Made by a program: the position numbers and the translations under genes. A stretch of DNA of 11,954 bases from Isohypsibius dastychi. Lineage: Eukaryota; Tardigrada; Eutardigrada; Parachela; Isohypsibiidae. Within the stretch, counting starts at the first letter, position 1. Each line of letters starts with the position of its first letter. Under the pieces are notes generated by a model that was given only the letters and a program-made list of their open reading frames with translations, ran no database searches and had not been told where the DNA came from. The stretch spans positions 1-11,954 of the forward strand of contig JAQIWT010001201.1 in assembly GCA_034696485.1 (NCBI GenBank), read 5' to 3'. Below are positions 9,136 through 11,954 of this stretch, piece after piece.

Positions 9136-9758
9136 CCCCATGCGCGCTTTAGCGGAGTCTCCATTAATGTTTCATACAACTGCGGATCAGACTCAGTATG
9201 ATGATTTGCGATTGTTCCGGGCAGCATGCACATCTGTACCCAAACCCACATGCAAGCGACGATTGACACCGTTATTGTTTTGCAATGATGATCCCGTTAG
9301 TGAAACGGGAAATAAAGCGCCCGAACCCGGTCGAACCCAATAAGAGCACCGTGCCTTCGACACAAGCTGAAAAGGTGCAGTCTGCCCAAAAGTAGAAAGT
9401 GCAGGCTCCGTGGCCAAATGGCCAGTATCCGTAATAGTTGAGGACGATGAAACATGGCAGGCTGATGGCAGTGTACAAAATGTCTGTGAGGGTCAGGTTG
9501 ATCAAATAGTAATTGAAAACGGTGCGCAGACGCCGTTCGTGGATGAAGGCTGTTAAGAGATTCAATCTTTACTGCGCCAATCACCAGAGGTAACTGATCC
9601 CAACCGTGAAGCACAAACACAAACTCAATACACCCGACAAACTCAGGTCCCACTCCCAGAACGTAAACTGATTCTGGCGCCACAGGCACAAGAATTCGTT
9701 TGCATTGTGGATGTCGGGGAAAATGGTACTTTGGTATATGGCGAAGAATATGGAACAT

Positions 9759-10125
9759 GTGTCGTATCGAAAATCAGCGTTAAAACACTGACTGTGCCAG
9801 CACTAAATGAGGATTTACTATTTTTCAATCCAGCAAAATCAATCAAAATCAACAAAGTGAAGACACTGACGAGAACCTACTCGACACCCAATCCAGCAAT
9901 CTCAACAATAAGGGGGGGGGGGGGAAGCTACACAACAGCCTGCCACGTCAATTCAGTAAAAATATTAGAAAATGGTTTTGATTCAGGGAGGGAGCTAAGA
10001 ACAGAGGCAGCATTCCCGCGCTGTAATTCTGAACAAATCTTTCCCCGCAAAAATTCCGAGGACCGTTTTTCTCCAGTCTTTTCGCCAACTCTCCCACCAA
10101 TCTTTGAAATGAGTGCTATGGCTTA
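9759..10125. other. spacer between receptor fragments
   Basis: No coding region is supported. In the receptor orientation (minus), the part next to 9758 could encode its N-terminal extracellular segment, since a frame stays open to 9855, but it has no landmark. The plus-strand open frame over 9707-10180 runs antisense to both receptor remnants and is taken as a shadow. The G13 tract is in this spacer. Confidence 0.5.
9912..9924. repeat. poly-G tract, 13 G
   Basis: An uninterrupted run of thirteen G on the plus strand in non-coding sequence between the receptor pseudogene and the upstream TM6 fragment. Runs this long are prone to length error in sequencing and to slippage in vivo. Confidence 0.95.
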
Positions 10126-10230
10126 CGTTCCCCACGATCCGAAGGTTTCGAAGGTCAAGAAATCATCTCCCGGTCCATAGCATAGCGCCATCGAGATCGC
10201 CAGGCAGACATTCGAAAGAGTAATGTTGCC
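10126..10230 (-). pseudogene. second receptor fragment: TM6 region of a related GPCR
   Basis: A 35-codon open stretch ends at a TAA (10125-10123) and contains LAISMALCYGPGDDFLTF. This matches the TM6 of the neighbouring receptor pseudogene, ILMAVCWGPGDVFWTM, with CYGP in place of CWGP. The DNA of the two segments (about 48 bp around the GPGD codons) agrees at roughly four of five positions by eye. Since the gene runs on the minus strand, this piece lies upstream of the other receptor and must come from a separate copy. TM1 to TM5 of that copy were not found in the sequence to its right, so it is an isolated remnant or an exon whose partners have decayed. Confidence 0.55.
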
Positions 10231-10400
10231 ACAAAAAGATAAATTATCCGACAATATATTTAGGTATGTCGATATTATCGGTTTAAACTTACTAGGGCTG
10301 ACTCAGAGCGGTTCGGTAGAAGGGGAAATTCACTCCGCTTCCATTAGGGAAGGAGAAGCGTTACTTCTTTGCTCGGCGGGCCCTTTAATGAGGTGGAATA

Positions 10401-10413
10401 CCCCCCCCCCCCC
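10401..10413. repeat. poly-C tract, 13 C
   Basis: An uninterrupted run of thirteen C on the plus strand, followed by TCCTGAG. Its reverse complement matches the G13 tract at 9912-9924 in length, but the flanking sequences are not related. Confidence 0.95.
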
Positions 10414-10746
10414 TCCTGAGAATTACCAATTTTGCAACACCGACTTTCTTGTCGATGGGTGGTGCACATCGGTTTTTGTTCTGTTCATCTTGTATTACCT
10501 TGCAGTTCACGTAATCCCGAGAACCACGTTTTCGGTGCGATTTGGTCGATAACCAAACAACCCAACACTTATAAATGTTTGCTTTTTGGTTTCGACTATA
10601 GTGTTCACTTATTAAGTTTGTAGTTCTCTTCCAACTCACAATTCAGCGCAATGTGTGCCAGTTCATCGTTCTAGTTATGAGCTCGTTTGAAAGTCCGAGT
10701 GATGCTTGAGTGATCGCTGAGAAAATAAGTGATTGTTCAGAACGAT

Positions 10747-10768
10747 CAGCACAAAAAACTTTGTGCTG
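10747..10768. repeat. perfect hairpin, 9-bp stem
   Basis: CAGCACAAA (10747-10755) pairs exactly with TTTGTGCTG (10760-10768) around the loop AAAC. It is the first of two neighbouring hairpins about 250 bp upstream of the secreted-protein start codon. Confidence 0.7.
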
Positions 10769-10786
10769 TGCTGTACCAGCCCTGAG

Positions 10787-10812
10787 AACGATAATGCATG
10801 ATAATTATCGTT
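10787..10812. repeat. perfect hairpin, 9-bp stem
   Basis: AACGATAAT (10787-10795) pairs exactly with ATTATCGTT (10804-10812) around an 8-nt loop. It is 18 bases from the previous hairpin. Whether these lie in a promoter, a UTR or a small mobile-element end cannot be told from sequence. Confidence 0.7.
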
Positions 10813-11021
10813 GTACTGAGATTCCATGCAATCGTTTTTGATGAAGTTTTCTATTAGCTCCGCGAACGACCTCAATTATTCAAGTTACCGCTGTTTGGTT
10901 TAAGGCTCCAAACATCTTGAAAGTTTTCGTCAAAAGCAGTGCTCGGTCGTTGCATGACTTTAAAACAAACTTGTCAGTTTCAAATCAATACGACTTCGTT
11001 GAGTTACTTTTTTATTTCGCG

Positions 11022-11501
11022 ATGCTGCCTCTAGTTTGCTCTTTTATCGTTATCGGCGCATTGTTTCCTGCAGGAGTTGAATCAGTCGGACTAAGGCCAT
11101 TTCCAGCAAATCGACCTCAACGTTGCAGTACCTTGACCCGTTTAGCCGAGCTCGACTGCCCTTGCAAGTTAAAAGGTGAACACTGTCTCGAAGGCACAAA
11201 CTCAATCTGTAACTCCGCCGGGTTTTGTAAATGTCCTCCGAGCTCCCCGTTTGCCAGCGCTAATGGGAAATGTCTGCCTACGTTCGCCGTCGTCGGTATC
11301 ATTACCAACCTCCTCACCGGTGCCCCCGTACCAGGCGTGATTGTCACAATCACTGATACAAGTACCGGACTGGTCTTCGCAACCGTAGTCAGTGACGCCG
11401 ATGGTCTGTGGAGGTTAATCGTTCCAGCGGGCAGTTATTCCTTCGAAATCACTGATGATTCTCTGAGCATTGCTCTTGTCGATGTTCAAAACAACAGTTG
11501 A
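11022..11501 (+). CDS. small secreted protein: eight-cysteine module plus carboxypeptidase-regulatory-like domain
   Basis: The first ATG in the open frame (11022) gives 159 residues. Residues 1-21 form a signal peptide (MLPLVCSFIVIGALFPAGVES), so the protein is predicted to be secreted. Residues 35-84 hold eight cysteines (35, 46, 48, 55, 63, 69, 71, 84) in an EGF- or EB-like pattern, with CPCKLKGEHC and CNSAGFCKCPP. Residues 89-145 match the carboxypeptidase-regulatory-like / prealbumin-type beta-sandwich: VVGIITNLLTGAPVPGVIVT, then TDTSTGL, SDADGLWRL and VPAGSYSFEI. This fold usually mediates binding or structure and is not catalytic. I cannot name the gene. There is no intron in the coding part; an AG at 11072-11073 (CCTGCAG) could be an alternative acceptor within the signal-peptide region. 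The last residues (about 147-159) may be truncated if a downstream exon exists. No close poly(A) signal was found. Confidence 0.75.
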   Translation: MLPLVCSFIVIGALFPAGVESVGLRPFPANRPQRCSTLTRLAELDCPCKLKGEHCLEGTNSICNSAGFCKCPPSSPFASANGKCLPTFAVVGIITNLLTGAPVPGVIVTITDTSTGLVFATVVSDADGLWRLIVPAGSYSFEITDDSLSIALVDVQNNS

Positions 11502-11954
11502 ATTTCTTGCCAGTTCTGAAAAAAACTCTCGCCTACCTTATCAATGCTCCGTTATCAACTGGGTGTTATTTCAGTTTTTATTCGTATTTTCTGACCTAAT
11601 GGTTCCACGATTCATGTATGTACGGAACACATGGGTTCGTCCGTGAAGATAGCCAGAAGTTCCCCGCATCATATAATGAGAACAACTCATGTTGCCACTC
11701 CGTAATGTCATTGGGCAGAATGGCGCACAAACATACTACGCTCTGTGGATCTGTTTCACGAAAATCGAAGTTTTTCTGAGCAATCGAAAAAAGTGCTCTT
11801 TGTTCGTTATCTGATTGATTGATAAATGTGTCTGTCTGACAGAGTGCATTAGCTGTTAGGCCATATTTCTTGGGTACCGAAAATTACCATTCCTCCAGAA
11901 GGCCTGTTTGACAAGATTTGAGCAGCATGTGATTAGAGGGGGGGGGGGGGGGGG
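11502..11954. other. 3' spacer, no gene seen, ends in poly-G
   Basis: This is the 3' flank of the secreted-protein gene. Short low-complexity stretches such as CTGATTGATTGATAAA are present, but I see no coding region, RNA gene or mobile element. Confidence 0.55.
11938..11954. repeat. poly-G tract, at least 17 G, at the window edge
   Basis: The window ends inside a run of at least 17 G. It may continue beyond the edge, or it may mark an assembly break, since long G runs often stop reads. Confidence 0.9.

Larger units (their letters stand above)
8628..9758 (-). pseudogene. rhodopsin-like (class A) GPCR pseudogene, TM1 to TM6 recognisable, multiple frame disruptions
   Basis: The class A receptor landmarks appear in order on the minus strand but in alternating frames. 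TM1 (VLHGWDQLPLVIGAV, about 9611-9570) is in one frame. After an extra base near 9563 the second frame gives NLLTAFIHERRLRT, TM2 with its Asp (NYYLINLTLTDILY), the W-x-FG turn (YWPFGHGAC) and TM3. One base is missing near 9345, after which the first frame gives the DRY-equivalent GFDRVRALYFPFH. A TAA stop follows at 9299-9297, with Tyr expected. The same frame then gives TM4 with its Trp (SIVACMWVWVQ). The heptamer array at 9094-9135 separates this from TM5 (LYIIPQDLLMISFVLIACKI), in the second frame. TM6 with a canonical CWxP motif (ILMAVCWGPGDVF) lies at 8693-8655, back in the first frame; a donor-like CAG|GTACAT at 8992/8991 suggests an intron between TM5 and TM6. Ligand class is unclear: a divergent, possibly flatworm-specific, orphan receptor. 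Assembly indels could explain some frame shifts but not easily all of these lesions together. Confidence 0.82.
10231..11021. other. spacer upstream of the secreted-protein gene, with hairpins and a poly-C tract
   Basis: No coding region is supported; the open frames at 10385-10639 (-), 10223-10552 (+) and 10675-10875 (-) have no recognisable domain. It holds a C13 tract and two adjacent hairpins. The right end is the likely promoter and leader of the secreted-protein gene. The reading frame stays open upstream of its first ATG. Confidence 0.5.

Noticed and set aside
8628-9269. 213-codon minus-strand frame as an intact gene
   Set aside because: Only TM4 and TM6 of a receptor are recognisable in it; TM5 is in another frame and the middle is microsatellite and probable intron sequence.
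9707-10180. 157-codon open frame on the plus strand
   Set aside because: It runs antisense to receptor remnants, passes through the G13 tract and has no domain or secretion signal.
1-11954. CRISPR array, tRNA or rRNA genes, bacterial operons
   Set aside because: No spaced direct repeats, no RNA-gene signature that I could recognise, and gene structure is plainly eukaryotic.

Overview
This is nuclear DNA from an animal. It contains spliced protein-coding genes with short GT-AG introns, genes on both strands, long spacers and clustered homopolymer tracts, and no bacterial operon features. The gene types and compact introns fit a parasitic flatworm, probably a trematode or close relative. That placement is an inference: the genes named below are animal-wide, and the DXD glycosyltransferase and divergent receptor resemble lineage-specific flatworm families only in general character.

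Layout: (1) 1-1457 (+) holds the last three exons of FIG4, the SAC-family phosphoinositide phosphatase of endolysosomes; its catalytic core lies off the left edge. (2) 1458-3201 is a spacer with no convincing gene. (3) 3202-4335 (+) is an intronless type II membrane glycosyltransferase with a DXD motif and a Ser/Thr/Asn-rich tail. (4) 4336-6318 is a spacer with a perfect 14-bp hairpin and a 12-bp inverted repeat. (5) 6319-7639 (-) is a complete three-exon C1GALT1 (core 1 beta-1,3-galactosyltransferase) with introns of 63 and 76 bp. The last exon is short and has no ATG, so it is easily missed. (6) 8152-8376 (-) is an unassigned open stretch that could be an exon or relic. (7) 8628-9758 (-) is a broken class A GPCR: TM1 to TM6 can be recognised, but the frame changes at least three times, one stop codon interrupts it, and a heptanucleotide microsatellite sits between TM4 and TM5. 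(8) 10126-10230 (-) is a second, diverged copy of the TM6 region, pointing to a tandem receptor cluster in decay. (9) 11022-11501 (+) encodes a small secreted protein: signal peptide, eight-cysteine module, then a carboxypeptidase-regulatory-like beta-sandwich. (10) 11502-11954 is a spacer ending in a run of 17 G at the window edge.

The genes do not form a functional unit. Two are Golgi glycosyltransferases and one is a lipid phosphatase; their proximity need not mean anything. The most interesting parts are the decaying receptor cluster (8.6-10.2 kb), the five poly-G/poly-C tracts that all lie in the last 3.1 kb, and the unusual small secreted protein. I did not see a convincing new multi-gene system.
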